DNA of 64,000 nt from CAWGJF01 sp963822905 (GTDB taxonomy: Bacteria; Bacteroidota; Ignavibacteria; Ignavibacteriales; Ignavibacteriaceae): the NCBI GenBank assembly GCA_963822905.1, contig CAWGJF010000001.1:1550001-1614000 (forward strand). Direction: 5' to 3'. Positions 46,827-56,352 of the stretch are shown here, piece by piece (position 1 is the first letter of the stretch; every line of letters begins with the position of its first letter). The notes under the pieces were generated by a model. That model saw only the letters and a program-made list of their open reading frames with translations, did no database searches and was not told where the DNA came from. The position numbers were made by a program, and so were the translations under genes.

Positions 46827-47975
46827 ATGGCAACAATTAGCATATTATCAACACTAGCACTTTTATCAGCTGCAACCGGAATTTTCTTTTCATTTGTTTT
46901 TCTAAGTATTAAGGGAAATAAATCCCTGGCAAACAGGATGCTTTCACTTCTACTTTTTCTTTTTTCAATCCGGATAGCTGAGATTGCTTTTTACTGGACT
47001 ACATTTGTTCTGGATTTTCCACATATATTTGATATCAGCTCACCGATGCCATTTCTCTTCGGTGTATCCATTTTCTTTTATGTTAAACTTTCTTTGAATG
47101 ATGGAGAGAAGCTTAATTATACGTTTCTTTATCATCTTATCCCTTTTATTCTTTATACTATCTATCTGATGCCATTTTACTTGCAAAGTGCCGATTCAAA
47201 AATTACCGAGTTAATGAACATCACTTCAACGAACCCTGTATTTGGAATCGAGTTTTACACATTCCGTACTATTAAGCTTTTACATATGACCGCTTATGCA
47301 GTACTGACCGGAGCATTGATAAACAATGTGAAGATCAAAGATTTGAACAAGCAACAGCGTAATGAAATAAAATGGTTTAAATATCTTATTATAGGTTTTG
47401 TGGTGTTTATAGCCATCACAGGATTTCAAACGTTTGGAATAGCAGTTTCCGGATACAAGTACATAATTGAATTAGATTCCGCATTAATGATCACTTGTGC
47501 ATTCATGATTTACAGTTCAATTTATTTTACAGTCAAAAATCCTGATATATTTATTGGTACATTTCGCAAGCTGCCAATATTAAAATATAATCGTTCGTCT
47601 TTAACAGATGAAAAGGCAGAAATATATTCAGGGAAAATTATTGAACTGATGCAAACTGAAAAAATATATTTAAACCCTGATTTGAAATTGAGTGATCTGT
47701 CGAAAAAATTATCGATCCCTGTTCATCATATTTCACAGGTAATCAATGATAATCTTAAATTGGGATTTAGTGATTTTATAAATAAGTACCGAATTGATGA
47801 GGCAAAGAAATTATTAATAGATCCTGAATATGATAAATTCACTATCCTTTCGGTTGGATATGAAGTGGGATTTAAAAACAAAGCATCATTTAACAGTGCG
47901 TTTAAAAAATTTACAAAGCTAACTCCTTCCGTTTTCAAAAAACAGAATTTTACACCAAAACCCCAAAACTTGTAA
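46827..47975 (+). CDS. AraC-family regulator with 7-TM N-terminal domain, second copy
   Basis: The 382-residue protein has about seven membrane segments (residues 8-30, 38-58, 70-90, 100-122 and others), then an AraC-type domain (residues 280-375) with LSDLSKKLSIPVHHISQVINDNLKLGFSDFINKYRI and VGYEVGFKNKASFNSAFKKFTKLTPSVFKK. It is organised like 41877-42989 and, like it, is followed by an NHL propeller gene (79 bases). Confidence 0.9.
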   Translation: MATISILSTLALLSAATGIFFSFVFLSIKGNKSLANRMLSLLLFLFSIRIAEIAFYWTTFVLDFPHIFDISSPMPFLFGVSIFFYVKLSLNDGEKLNYTFLYHLIPFILYTIYLMPFYLQSADSKITELMNITSTNPVFGIEFYTFRTIKLLHMTAYAVLTGALINNVKIKDLNKQQRNEIKWFKYLIIGFVVFIAITGFQTFGIAVSGYKYIIELDSALMITCAFMIYSSIYFTVKNPDIFIGTFRKLPILKYNRSSLTDEKAEIYSGKIIELMQTEKIYLNPDLKLSDLSKKLSIPVHHISQVINDNLKLGFSDFINKYRIDEAKKLLIDPEYDKFTILSVGYEVGFKNKASFNSAFKKFTKLTPSVFKKQNFTPKPQNL

Positions 47976-48054
47976 AATCTTATAATCACAGACGACTTTC
48001 ATTCACATTTTATAAATCTTAAGTCTCCATTTTCAATCTAAACAGGAGGTCTTT

Positions 48055-49278
48055 GTGAGAAGTACGTTTTTATTTATTTCAATACTTACATTTGTTGCAA
48101 TCAATATTTTCCCACAACAGGTAGAAACCTTAACTGGGCCATTCAACGGAAGCGGGGGAATAGCTGTTGATGTTTCCGGTGTTTTGTATGTTGGTAACTT
48201 TGGCTCCGGATTTGGGTCCAATGATGGGACAAATCTTTTTAAAGTTTATAGTGACGGTACAGTTGAGGAATTTGCAACCGGATTTAATGGTGCTTCGGGT
48301 AATGCAGTTGACACCGACGGAAATGTTTACCAGGCAAATATCAACAATAATACAATAAGTAAAGTTTCTCCTACAGGTGATGTTACTTTATTTGCCAATA
48401 CAGATTTGTACTATCCGGTTGGTGTGGCAATTGACAGTAAAGGAAATATTTACGTAAGTAATTGTGGAGTTGATAATACCGGCGTAAATACAATAACGAA
48501 AATTACTTCATCAGGACAAACTTCAAAGTTTGCATCAAGCACTGCATTTGATTGTCCTAACGGGTTAACCATTGATGAAAATGATAACTTGTACACCTGT
48601 AATTATAACAATGGCAAGGTTTTTAAGATTGACCCAAATGGAACAGTTCAATTATTGGTTACACTTCCTGATAATAACAACTCACATCTTGTATATGCAA
48701 ACAACAGTTTATATGTTGCTAAAAGATGTGCGAATAAAATATACAGAGTTCTATTGGATGGCACGTACTATTTAATTGCAGGCACAGGTGTAAGAGGTAA
48801 CGATGATGGAGATCCTTTATCCGCTACGATAAACTTACCAAACGGAGTTTCAGTAAGCCCTGGTGGTGACACTTTATATTTTACCAGCAAAACATCTTTC
48901 AACGGCGGCTGTTTTGATACAGATCTAAATCCCGTACTCGTAAGAATGATTACAAATTTGAAAAGTATTTCTACAGTTGAAGACAATGAAGATATCCCGT
49001 CTGAGTTTGAACTAAACCAAAATTATCCTAATCCGTTTAACCCAACGACAAAAATTAAATTTTCAATTCCCTCTTCAAAAAATCTGTCAATTAATTTAGT
49101 GCAATTAAAAATATATAATGTTCAGGGAAGAGAAATTGCAACACTTGTCAATGAAGAAAAACCTGCTGGGAGTTATGAGGTTGAGTTTAATGGCAGAGAT
49201 TTAGCAAGCGGGATTTATTTCTATCAACTTAGAGCAGGAAATTTTGCTGAAACAAAAACGATGGCATTGCTTAAGTAA
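48055..49278 (+). CDS. Secreted NHL/SMP-30-type propeller protein, second copy
   Basis: The start is a GTG at 48055 with a strong AGGAGGT seven bases upstream. The 407-residue protein has a signal peptide (residues 1-21), NHL-type repeats (GIAVDVSGVLYVGNF, GLTIDENDNLYTCNYNNG) and the C-terminal sorting domain QNYPNPFNPTTKIKFSIP with ETKTMALLK. It shares the order and wording of 43079-44284, including ETLTGPFNGSGG/ETITTPFNASGG. The end is nearly identical in sequence to that of the next gene. Confidence 0.88.
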   Translation: MRSTFLFISILTFVAINIFPQQVETLTGPFNGSGGIAVDVSGVLYVGNFGSGFGSNDGTNLFKVYSDGTVEEFATGFNGASGNAVDTDGNVYQANINNNTISKVSPTGDVTLFANTDLYYPVGVAIDSKGNIYVSNCGVDNTGVNTITKITSSGQTSKFASSTAFDCPNGLTIDENDNLYTCNYNNGKVFKIDPNGTVQLLVTLPDNNNSHLVYANNSLYVAKRCANKIYRVLLDGTYYLIAGTGVRGNDDGDPLSATINLPNGVSVSPGGDTLYFTSKTSFNGGCFDTDLNPVLVRMITNLKSISTVEDNEDIPSEFELNQNYPNPFNPTTKIKFSIPSSKNLSINLVQLKIYNVQGREIATLVNEEKPAGSYEVEFNGRDLASGIYFYQLRAGNFAETKTMALLK

Positions 49279-49431
49279 TGGTAAAAATATATAAGCATTA
49301 AAAAATATTCTCCTAATAAATAAAGATTACCATACTTGTGGCATTGAGGAATACAATGGGGAATTAAAATATTGAATTTGGAAATTTTATAATTCAATAT
49401 TATTAAAAATCCATAAAGGAGTTTTAAACTT

Positions 49432-52038
49432 ATGTTAAAGAAATCCAACCTCCGTTTTTTAATCAACATAGTTCTTAGTATTACTTTTTTCTATGCTACT
49501 ATGTTTGCACAGAACTCATTCTTCAAGCCTTCGAGATTGAATTACCAGGTAGGAGGTTTGCCCTGGGGTGTTGTTAGCGCCGATTTTAATAATGATAATA
49601 ATCCTGACATTGCTACTTGCAGCAGGGCTGAACAATCCGTAACAATTTTACTTGGAAATGGAGATGGAACTTTTAGAGACAGGACCGACTTTGATGTTGG
49701 TATCAGCCCCAGATCTGTTGTTGCCTTTGACTTTAATGATGATGGAAACATCGATTTAGCAACAGCTAATCTTTTAAGTGATAATATCTCTGTTCTTCTA
49801 GGAAACGGAGACGGAACTTTTCAAAATAGTGTTAATTATCCTTCTGGTACAGCAACAAGATTCATTATTGTAAATGATTTTAATAAAGATAACATCCCTG
49901 ATCTTGCTGCAACAAATAGGGATGATGGTACAATCTCAATATTTTTTGGCATTGGTGATGGGACATTTAATTCTGCAACACATATAATATCTCCTGTCAA
50001 CTTTAATCCTCGACAGATAACTACTGCCGATTTTGATAATGATACATATCCAGATATTGTAGCGGTTCACGATGATCAATCGACACAGCCAGTCTCTCGT
50101 GCTGCTTTTTATAAAAATAATGGTGATGGAACGTTTAGCCAGGGTGTAGAATTAACATTAATAGTACAGGGAACATTTACTGAAGCTGTTTCCGTAGGCT
50201 CAGGTGATTTTAATCTTGATAATAAAACAGATTTGGTTATAGGAATTGATGAATCAAGTACAGGCTATTTAAATATCCTTTTTGGAAATGGTGACGGCTC
50301 TTTCCAGACTCCTGTCATTTTTAATGTAAGCGGTGGTCCATTCGCTATCGAAGTAGCAGACATGAATAACGATTTATACCCAGACCTGGTTTGCATACTT
50401 GCTGACAGAAAATCGATTTCCGTTCATTTAAATCGAGGTGACGGTACATTTACAAATGAACTGCCTCCCGACATATTTGATGAACCCAACCACTATGTGA
50501 TTGGACAATATCCAAGATTTCTAACATCGGCAGATGTAAATAAAGATCAGAAGAAAGATATTCTTGTTGTTCTGGAAGACGCAGGGGAAGTATCCGTACT
50601 ATTGGGGAATGGCGACAGTACTTTTGTTGTTGCAAATGAATACAGAGTTGGAGTTCCACCCCAATCATTCCCGATGAAAGGGCTGGCTGAAGATTTTAAC
50701 GGAGATGGGAACCAGGACCTTGCAATTACAAATTGGGGTAGCTCATTTGATACAAGTGTTGTTACTATTCTATATGGAAGTGGCGACGGGACTTTTCCTG
50801 ATAGCGCAAACTATCCGGCTGGTATAAACCCAAAAGATGTTGAAAAGGGTGATTTCAATAATGATGATATTACAGATTTGGTAATAGCCAACGAAAGAGA
50901 TTCATTAATTTCAATATTGTATGGAAAACCAGACGGAACATTTAATCAAGCCGTTGCAGTGAACTTTGGCAACGACCCACAGCTGAGTATTAGATACTAT
51001 CCAGATCTCACAGTTGCAGACTTTAATGGTGATAATGAAGAAGATATAGCTATTGTTAATCGGAATCAGCAAAAAATTCATATAATTTATGGTGATGGTT
51101 CAGGAAGTTTCAGCAGTCCGGTTTTTATTAGCACACCGAATAGACCCGAATTGATCAAAACTGCTGATTTCAATAATGATGATAAACCTGATATAGCAGT
51201 AATGAATGCTGAATATGGGGGTTTAAACAAGATCACTGTATATCTTGGTGATGGAAGCGGGGGATTTTCACAACCCATTGCAACTCAAATTACTTCAACT
51301 TTACTTTATCACTTTAGTTTTGCTTTTCTTGATGATGATAATTTTATTGACATGTTGGCGGTTGAAGGAGAGGAGGATCATATTTTTGTTTTCCGTGGTG
51401 CCGGAGATGGAAATTTTAGTCTCGTTAATACATTAGATGTCTTTGCACCGGATGGAGTAAGTGCAAAAGACTTTAATTCGGACGGGAATAATGATATTGC
51501 GGTAACTTGTGGAGATAATTCTGAAGTAGTAATTTATTTTGGTGACGGAATGCTTAACTATATAAGGTCTGATGAATCATTCGGAACCCAGGGCGGTGGA
51601 CACAGAATTATCACGGCAGATTTTGATAATGATAATGATTTAGATCTTGCAGTTACTAAAGGGTTTTTTGGTTATGGATCGGTTAGTGTTTTGTTAAATT
51701 CACTTAATATTACGAATTTCAATAATGAGATAAACAATGATATAGTCACTGATAAATTTGAACTCTCTCAAAATTACCCGAATCCCTTTAACCCAACCAC
51801 AAAAATTAAGTTTACTGTACCATTTGTCATTTCAAGTGGAACGAAGCAATCTCAATTGATTACATTAAAAGTTTACAATGTTCTCGGAAAAGAAATTGCA
51901 ACACTTGTTAATGAAGAAAAACCTGCGGGGAGTTATGAGGTTGAGTTTAATGACAGAGCTTTAGCAAGCGGGATTTACTTCTACCAGTTGAATGCTGGAA
52001 ATTTTATTCAAACTAAAAAGATGATGCTGCTCAAATAG
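49432..52038 (+). CDS. Large secreted FG-GAP/VCBS-repeat protein with C-terminal sorting domain
   Basis: The 868-residue protein has a signal peptide (residues 1-26, ending MFAQN). About twelve FG-GAP units follow, each with an Asp/Asn-rich calcium loop (DFNNDNNPDIAT, DFNDDGNIDLAT, DFNGDGNQDLAI) and LLGNGDGTF strands. These form two integrin-like beta-propellers. The C-terminus has QNYPNPFNPTTKIKF and TKKMMLLK. An AAAGGAG precedes the ATG. Such proteins bind surfaces or polysaccharides; no enzyme motif is visible. It shares its last domain almost verbatim with the preceding gene. Confidence 0.9.
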   Translation: MLKKSNLRFLINIVLSITFFYATMFAQNSFFKPSRLNYQVGGLPWGVVSADFNNDNNPDIATCSRAEQSVTILLGNGDGTFRDRTDFDVGISPRSVVAFDFNDDGNIDLATANLLSDNISVLLGNGDGTFQNSVNYPSGTATRFIIVNDFNKDNIPDLAATNRDDGTISIFFGIGDGTFNSATHIISPVNFNPRQITTADFDNDTYPDIVAVHDDQSTQPVSRAAFYKNNGDGTFSQGVELTLIVQGTFTEAVSVGSGDFNLDNKTDLVIGIDESSTGYLNILFGNGDGSFQTPVIFNVSGGPFAIEVADMNNDLYPDLVCILADRKSISVHLNRGDGTFTNELPPDIFDEPNHYVIGQYPRFLTSADVNKDQKKDILVVLEDAGEVSVLLGNGDSTFVVANEYRVGVPPQSFPMKGLAEDFNGDGNQDLAITNWGSSFDTSVVTILYGSGDGTFPDSANYPAGINPKDVEKGDFNNDDITDLVIANERDSLISILYGKPDGTFNQAVAVNFGNDPQLSIRYYPDLTVADFNGDNEEDIAIVNRNQQKIHIIYGDGSGSFSSPVFISTPNRPELIKTADFNNDDKPDIAVMNAEYGGLNKITVYLGDGSGGFSQPIATQITSTLLYHFSFAFLDDDNFIDMLAVEGEEDHIFVFRGAGDGNFSLVNTLDVFAPDGVSAKDFNSDGNNDIAVTCGDNSEVVIYFGDGMLNYIRSDESFGTQGGGHRIITADFDNDNDLDLAVTKGFFGYGSVSVLLNSLNITNFNNEINNDIVTDKFELSQNYPNPFNPTTKIKFTVPFVISSGTKQSQLITLKVYNVLGKEIATLVNEEKPAGSYEVEFNDRALASGIYFYQLNAGNFIQTKKMMLLK

Positions 52039-52140
52039 TCTTCATCAATTCGAGCGGGGAGATAAATCATCTGGTATAATTCAACCATTAAACTTATCTT
52101 TAAATAAAAATAATAATTAATAAAATTTATGAGATAATAA

Positions 52141-52575
52141 ATGATTGATAAAAACCTGAAAATTGAAATTGCAGAAGTTTTTGAGGTGCCTGTTTCCAAT
52201 GTTTGGAATGCTCTCACTGATAAAGAAAAGGTGAAACAATATTTTTTTGGAACCGAGGTCACATCAGACTGGAAACCCGGTAACGATATTGTTTTCAGAG
52301 GTGAATGGGATGGAAAGGCTTATGAAGATAAGGGCAAAATTTTAGAAGCCCAAAAAGAAAAACTAATTAAGTATTCCTACATTAGTTCATTTTCAGGCTT
52401 ACCCGATCTTCCTGAAAATTATGCAATTATAACTTACCTGCTTAAACCAGTGAATAGTGGAACTGAATTGAAAATAATTCAGGAAGGTTTTAAAGATGAA
52501 AAATCCTGGAATGATTCTAAGCAGGGGTGGAAGTTTGTGTTGAAAAATCTAAAAAAGCTTCTGAATTCCGAGTAA
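52141..52575 (+). CDS. AHSA1/SRPBCC-domain protein
   Basis: The 144-residue protein is an AHSA1-type START fold: IEIAEVFEVPVSNVWNALTDKEKVKQYFFGTEV, PGNDIVFRGEWDGKAYEDKG and a C-terminal helix SWNDSKQGWKFVLKNLKKLL. It would bind a hydrophobic small molecule in the cytoplasm. It is followed 6 bases later by a GNAT gene. Confidence 0.9.
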   Translation: MIDKNLKIEIAEVFEVPVSNVWNALTDKEKVKQYFFGTEVTSDWKPGNDIVFRGEWDGKAYEDKGKILEAQKEKLIKYSYISSFSGLPDLPENYAIITYLLKPVNSGTELKIIQEGFKDEKSWNDSKQGWKFVLKNLKKLLNSE

Positions 52576-52581
52576 GTTTTC

Positions 52582-53097
52582 ATGGTAATCAGGACCGCTG
52601 AAAAAGCAGACTTTCAGGAGATTATAAATATTTATAATCATGCCGTCGATGAAAAATTTGCAACTGCCGATACAGGATATGTTAGTGTTGAATCCAGGAA
52701 AGAATGGTTAAGTCAGCATTCACCGGAAACTTATCCCATATTTGTAGCTGAGGAAAATGGAGAAATAACAGGCTGGTGTTCTCTTAGTCCATACAGACCT
52801 GGCAGAAAAGCTTTAAGAACAGTTGCAGAAATCAGTTATTATGTTCATAAGTTTCATAGAAGACAAGGAGTAGCAAATTCTCTAATTACTTATACTTTAA
52901 ATGCAGCTGCAGAGCTTGGTTTCAAAAACCTGATTTCAATTTTACTCGATGTTAACAAGCCAAGTATCTATTTATTAGAAAAGTTTGGTTTTGTAAAATG
53001 GGGACATTTGCCGGACATTGTATTAATTGACAGTAAAGTCTGCGGACAATTTATATATGGGAAAAAATATAAAAAAAATATTAATCCAATAATTTAG
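52582..53097 (+). CDS. GNAT-family N-acetyltransferase (phosphinothricin acetyltransferase-like)
   Basis: The 171-residue protein follows the PAT/BAR subfamily: MVIRTAEKADFQEIINIYNHAVDEKFATADT, WLSQHSPETYPIFVAEENGEITGWCSLSPYRPG, EISYYVHKFHRRQGVANSLITYTL (acetyl-CoA loop) and LEKFGFVKWGHLP. The acetyl-CoA site RRQGVA is clear. Its natural acceptor is unknown. It lies between the AHSA1 gene and the carbonic anhydrase. Confidence 0.92.
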   Translation: MVIRTAEKADFQEIINIYNHAVDEKFATADTGYVSVESRKEWLSQHSPETYPIFVAEENGEITGWCSLSPYRPGRKALRTVAEISYYVHKFHRRQGVANSLITYTLNAAAELGFKNLISILLDVNKPSIYLLEKFGFVKWGHLPDIVLIDSKVCGQFIYGKKYKKNINPII

Positions 53098-53108
53098 TTA
53101 AGTATTTA

Positions 53109-53654
53109 ATGAACAGACTAATTAATATTGAATCTGTGGAAGACATTCCTGAAGAATATTCCATTACACCAATCGAGTTGCTTTTGGAATATCACAACCT
53201 TGGAAAAAGTTTTGAAAAATATTCAAATGCCCAACTACTTGTCGGAATGTGCATGGATAACAGGAAACATCTGAACATCCCTGATAACTTTGCTTATATT
53301 ATTCGGGCAGGCGGGGCAAATCTTCGTTACAGTGAGTTTAAAGTTTCTTTTGCAATTGCAGTTGGCGGAATAAAACACATTGCACTAATCGGACATACAA
53401 ACTGCGGGATGGTAAATTTAATTTCTAAGAAAGAACAATTTGTTAATGGTTTAGTTGATAATGCTGGATGGGATAAAGAATTTGCTATTGAACATTTTAA
53501 CCAGTTTGCACCAATGTTTGAAATCGGGAATGAAATTGATTTTGTTTTAAGTGAAACAGCGAGACTAAGGAACCGTTATCCAAAAATAACAATTGCTCCA
53601 ATGTTATATAAAGTTGAAGATAATTTGTTATATATGATAAGAGAGGAAGTTTAA
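53109..53654 (+). CDS. Beta-type carbonic anhydrase
   Basis: The 181-residue protein has the beta-carbonic-anhydrase zinc site: C48-x-D50-x-R52 in GMCMDNRKH and H96-x2-C99 in GHTNCGM, with IIRAGGAN between. It interconverts CO2 and bicarbonate. Its stop overlaps that of alr by four bases on the opposite strand (53651-53654), so the two genes are convergent. Confidence 0.9.
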   Translation: MNRLINIESVEDIPEEYSITPIELLLEYHNLGKSFEKYSNAQLLVGMCMDNRKHLNIPDNFAYIIRAGGANLRYSEFKVSFAIAVGGIKHIALIGHTNCGMVNLISKKEQFVNGLVDNAGWDKEFAIEHFNQFAPMFEIGNEIDFVLSETARLRNRYPKITIAPMLYKVEDNLLYMIREEV

Positions 53655-54802
53655 TCGATGTAAACTCTTGGAACCCTGGTATTAATATTTGTTAGAATTT
53701 CATAGGGAGTTGTTCCTGCCCATTCTGCCAATTCCTCACAGGTTATAGAAATTTTTCCATCGCTGCCTAGCAAAATCACTTCATCACCATTGTAGGCACT
53801 GTCCTGGTTTATATTTGCAACAATTTGATCCATTGAAACATTTCCAATTACAGGATACCGTTTTCCCCTGATAATTACCTCAGATTTATTTGAAAAATTT
53901 CTGAAATATCCATCACCATAACCCACAGGAATAGTAACTGCTCTTATTGGTTTTTCTGTTTGCCAAGTTAATCCATAACCAACAGGATGACCCGGCTTGA
54001 TTACTTTAAAGTAAATTACTAGCGACTTCCAGCTTAATGCAGGCATTACTTTTATTTTTTTAGAAACTTCAGAAGATGGATATACTCCAAACATTAAAAT
54101 TCCAGGTCTAACCATATCCAGGTTTGCTTCCGGTACCTGAAGAATCCCTCCTGAATTCGAAATATGTTTTATTGGAGAAGGAAGAGATCTTTTTTCATAA
54201 AAAGAAATCACTTCAGAAAATCTTTCAAACTGCAATTTTGTATGGGTAAGATCTTTTGAATCTGCGTTTGCAAAATGTGAATAAATGCCATCAACAATTA
54301 CATTTTTACATTTTAAAGTTGCTTCAAGAAATTTTTCTGCATTGTAGTAATGAACTCCGATTCTTTCCATACCTGTATCAATTTTCAAATGAACTTTTGC
54401 TTTAACTTTTAATGCTGATGCTGCTTCATCAATCTGGTTGATTTTATCAATGGAAGAAGCGGTTATAGTCAAATTATTTTTTAAGAATAAGGGAACTTGG
54501 TTGCCCCAAACACCTCCAAGAACAAGTATAGGAATATTTATTCCATATTCACGAAGTAAAATTCCTTCTTCAACTACTGCCACACCAAGATAATCAGCCC
54601 CGATTTCCTGCATCAACTGTGCAATAAGAATAAGCCCATGACCGTAAGCATTTGCTTTTAAAATCGGCATAATCTTTACCGGACCAACAAACTTATTTAT
54701 TTCAAGAAAATTTTTTTTTATAATCCCTAAATTAACTTCTACGCGGGTAGGTCTTACAATTTCATCAACGCTGATTGTTGGGTGGTTTGTGTAATTCTTC
54801 AT
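53651..54802 (-). CDS. alr: Alanine racemase
   Basis: The 383-residue PLP enzyme has ILKANAYGHG with the Schiff-base Lys, LKIDTGMERIG, YSHFANADS, MVRPGILMFGVYPS, VGYGDGYFRNFSNKSEV and a catalytic Tyr region VGYGLTW. It makes D-Ala for peptidoglycan. It is a stand-alone enzyme here, not fused to a MurF domain as in some Bacteroidetes. It is divergent from the YfiT/DinB gene. Confidence 0.95.
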   Translation of the reverse strand: MKNYTNHPTISVDEIVRPTRVEVNLGIIKKNFLEINKFVGPVKIMPILKANAYGHGLILIAQLMQEIGADYLGVAVVEEGILLREYGINIPILVLGGVWGNQVPLFLKNNLTITASSIDKINQIDEAASALKVKAKVHLKIDTGMERIGVHYYNAEKFLEATLKCKNVIVDGIYSHFANADSKDLTHTKLQFERFSEVISFYEKRSLPSPIKHISNSGGILQVPEANLDMVRPGILMFGVYPSSEVSKKIKVMPALSWKSLVIYFKVIKPGHPVGYGLTWQTEKPIRAVTIPVGYGDGYFRNFSNKSEVIIRGKRYPVIGNVSMDQIVANINQDSAYNGDEVILLGSDGKISITCEELAEWAGTTPYEILTNINTRVPRVYID

Positions 54803-54912
54803 AGATTTAATCAGATATCTTTTTTCTTTCTTGTAAAGATAAAATTTTATTCTGAATAACTTACTTCAGTAAATTTAATAAATACTTTTATTCAACATAC
54901 AGGAGAGTTTAG

Positions 54913-55425
54913 ATGAAAGATTTACAATATCCAGTTGGTAAATTCGAACTAAATACATTTCCTGATCCGAAAAAGAGAACATCATTAATTAAAAGTATTG
55001 CAGGATTACCTGATAATTTAAAAATTCTTGTCAAAATATTAAACAATGAACAGCTTGATAAACCATACCGCGAAGGTGGTTGGACTGCCCGTCAAGTAAT
55101 TCATCATCTTCCGGACAGCCATTTGAATGCCTATATCAGATTCAAATTAGCTTTAACTGAAGACACACCTGTAATCAGACCATATAAACAGGGGGCATGG
55201 GCTGAGCTTCCGGATGTTATGAAAACTCCGGTAGAAGTTTCAATAAACTTACTAGAATCAATTCACAAAAGATGGGTAATACTACTTAACGCAATGACTG
55301 AAGATGATTTCAGAAAAAAATATATTCATCCTGAATCCGGCGAAGTTAGTTTAGGTGAAGTTCTGGCGCATTATGAATGGCATGGCAGGCATCATCTTGC
55401 ACATATTGCCTCGGTAAAAGAGTAA
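54913..55425 (+). CDS. YfiT/BstA-type DinB-family metal-dependent protein
   Basis: The 170-residue protein matches the YfiT family: DLQYPVGKFELNTFPDPKKR, WTARQVIHHLPDSHLNAYIRFK, YKQGAWAELPD and HYEWHGRHHLAHI. The three metal-binding His are seen in IHHLPDSH and HGRHHLAH. Relatives are bacillithiol S-transferases or other thiol-dependent detoxification enzymes. The ATG follows AGGAG. Confidence 0.92.
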   Translation: MKDLQYPVGKFELNTFPDPKKRTSLIKSIAGLPDNLKILVKILNNEQLDKPYREGGWTARQVIHHLPDSHLNAYIRFKLALTEDTPVIRPYKQGAWAELPDVMKTPVEVSINLLESIHKRWVILLNAMTEDDFRKKYIHPESGEVSLGEVLAHYEWHGRHHLAHIASVKE

Positions 55426-55542
55426 CCTGTATTATAGTTTATTCAACTAATTGAGCTGGTTTCTTGAATAATTTTTATTCAATTCACTTTAAATATTTTA
55501 AGTATATTCAACTCTCAAATTCCAAATAATTTATCTTTTTTA

Positions 55543-56352
55543 ATGAAAAATATTTTCAGTGTTGACCTTGAAGATTGGTTTTGTGCATACAATCTTAGGA
55601 TTAACATAAAAGACTGGGATAAGCAGGAACTAAGGGTAGTTCAAAACACAAGAAAAGTTCTGAAAGTTTTAAGTAAATATAATACCAGAGCTACTTTTTT
55701 TGTACTTGGCTGGATAGCTGAAAAAGTTCCTGATCTTATAAAAGAAGTTGAAGCTGAAGGACATGAGATATCTACTCACGGATATTCTCATACATTATTA
55801 ACTCAAATGACTCCTGAAGAATTTGATAATGATTTAAAAATAGCAATGGATGTTACCGGATCTATTGTGAATCAAACAATTACAGGTTTCAGGGCGCCTT
55901 CATTTACAATTACAAAAGAAACATTATGGGCTTTGCAAATCCTTAGTGAACAGGGAATTAAATATGATTCTTCTGTTTTCCCGGTTGGATTTCACCCGGA
56001 TTATGGAATCGGAGATTCAGATTTAAATGTTCATCAAATTAATGGAATTACTGAAGCACCATTAAGTGTTGCAGAAATTTTAGGTAAGAGAATTCCCTGT
56101 AGCGGCGGAGGTTACTTCAGAATTTTTCCTTATTCAATTACAAAGAAATTAATTGAGACCTGCAACAAGCAGGGAAGACCGGTTATTTTCTATATTCATC
56201 CCTGGGAATTAGATCCTGAACAGCCGAGACAAAATCTTTCGGCTTCAAAGAGATTTCGTCATTATTTTAACCTGGGAAAAACCGAAAAAAGATTAGGCAA
56301 ATTACTTTCACAATTTCAATTTCAAACATTAGGAGAAGCGCTGCAATTATGA
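55543..56352 (+). CDS. Polysaccharide deacetylase (NodB/DUF3473, XrtA-system type)
   Basis: The 269-residue protein has the NodB motifs FSVDLEDWF (metal Asp), STHGYSHTLLTQ (HxxxxH type), GFRAPSFTI and the C-terminal DUF3473 region IFYIHPWELDPEQPR. Enzymes of this type sit in exopolysaccharide loci tied to exosortase A systems. No exosortase gene is in the window. It is followed by a methyltransferase with ATGA overlap. Confidence 0.9.
   Translation: MKNIFSVDLEDWFCAYNLRINIKDWDKQELRVVQNTRKVLKVLSKYNTRATFFVLGWIAEKVPDLIKEVEAEGHEISTHGYSHTLLTQMTPEEFDNDLKIAMDVTGSIVNQTITGFRAPSFTITKETLWALQILSEQGIKYDSSVFPVGFHPDYGIGDSDLNVHQINGITEAPLSVAEILGKRIPCSGGGYFRIFPYSITKKLIETCNKQGRPVIFYIHPWELDPEQPRQNLSASKRFRHYFNLGKTEKRLGKLLSQFQFQTLGEALQL

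Noticed and set aside
49432..52038. The internal GGxGATGGxxAxTT-like repeats as DNA repeats or a CRISPR.
   Set aside because: They follow the codon frame of FG-GAP protein repeats and are diverged; there are no constant-length spacers.
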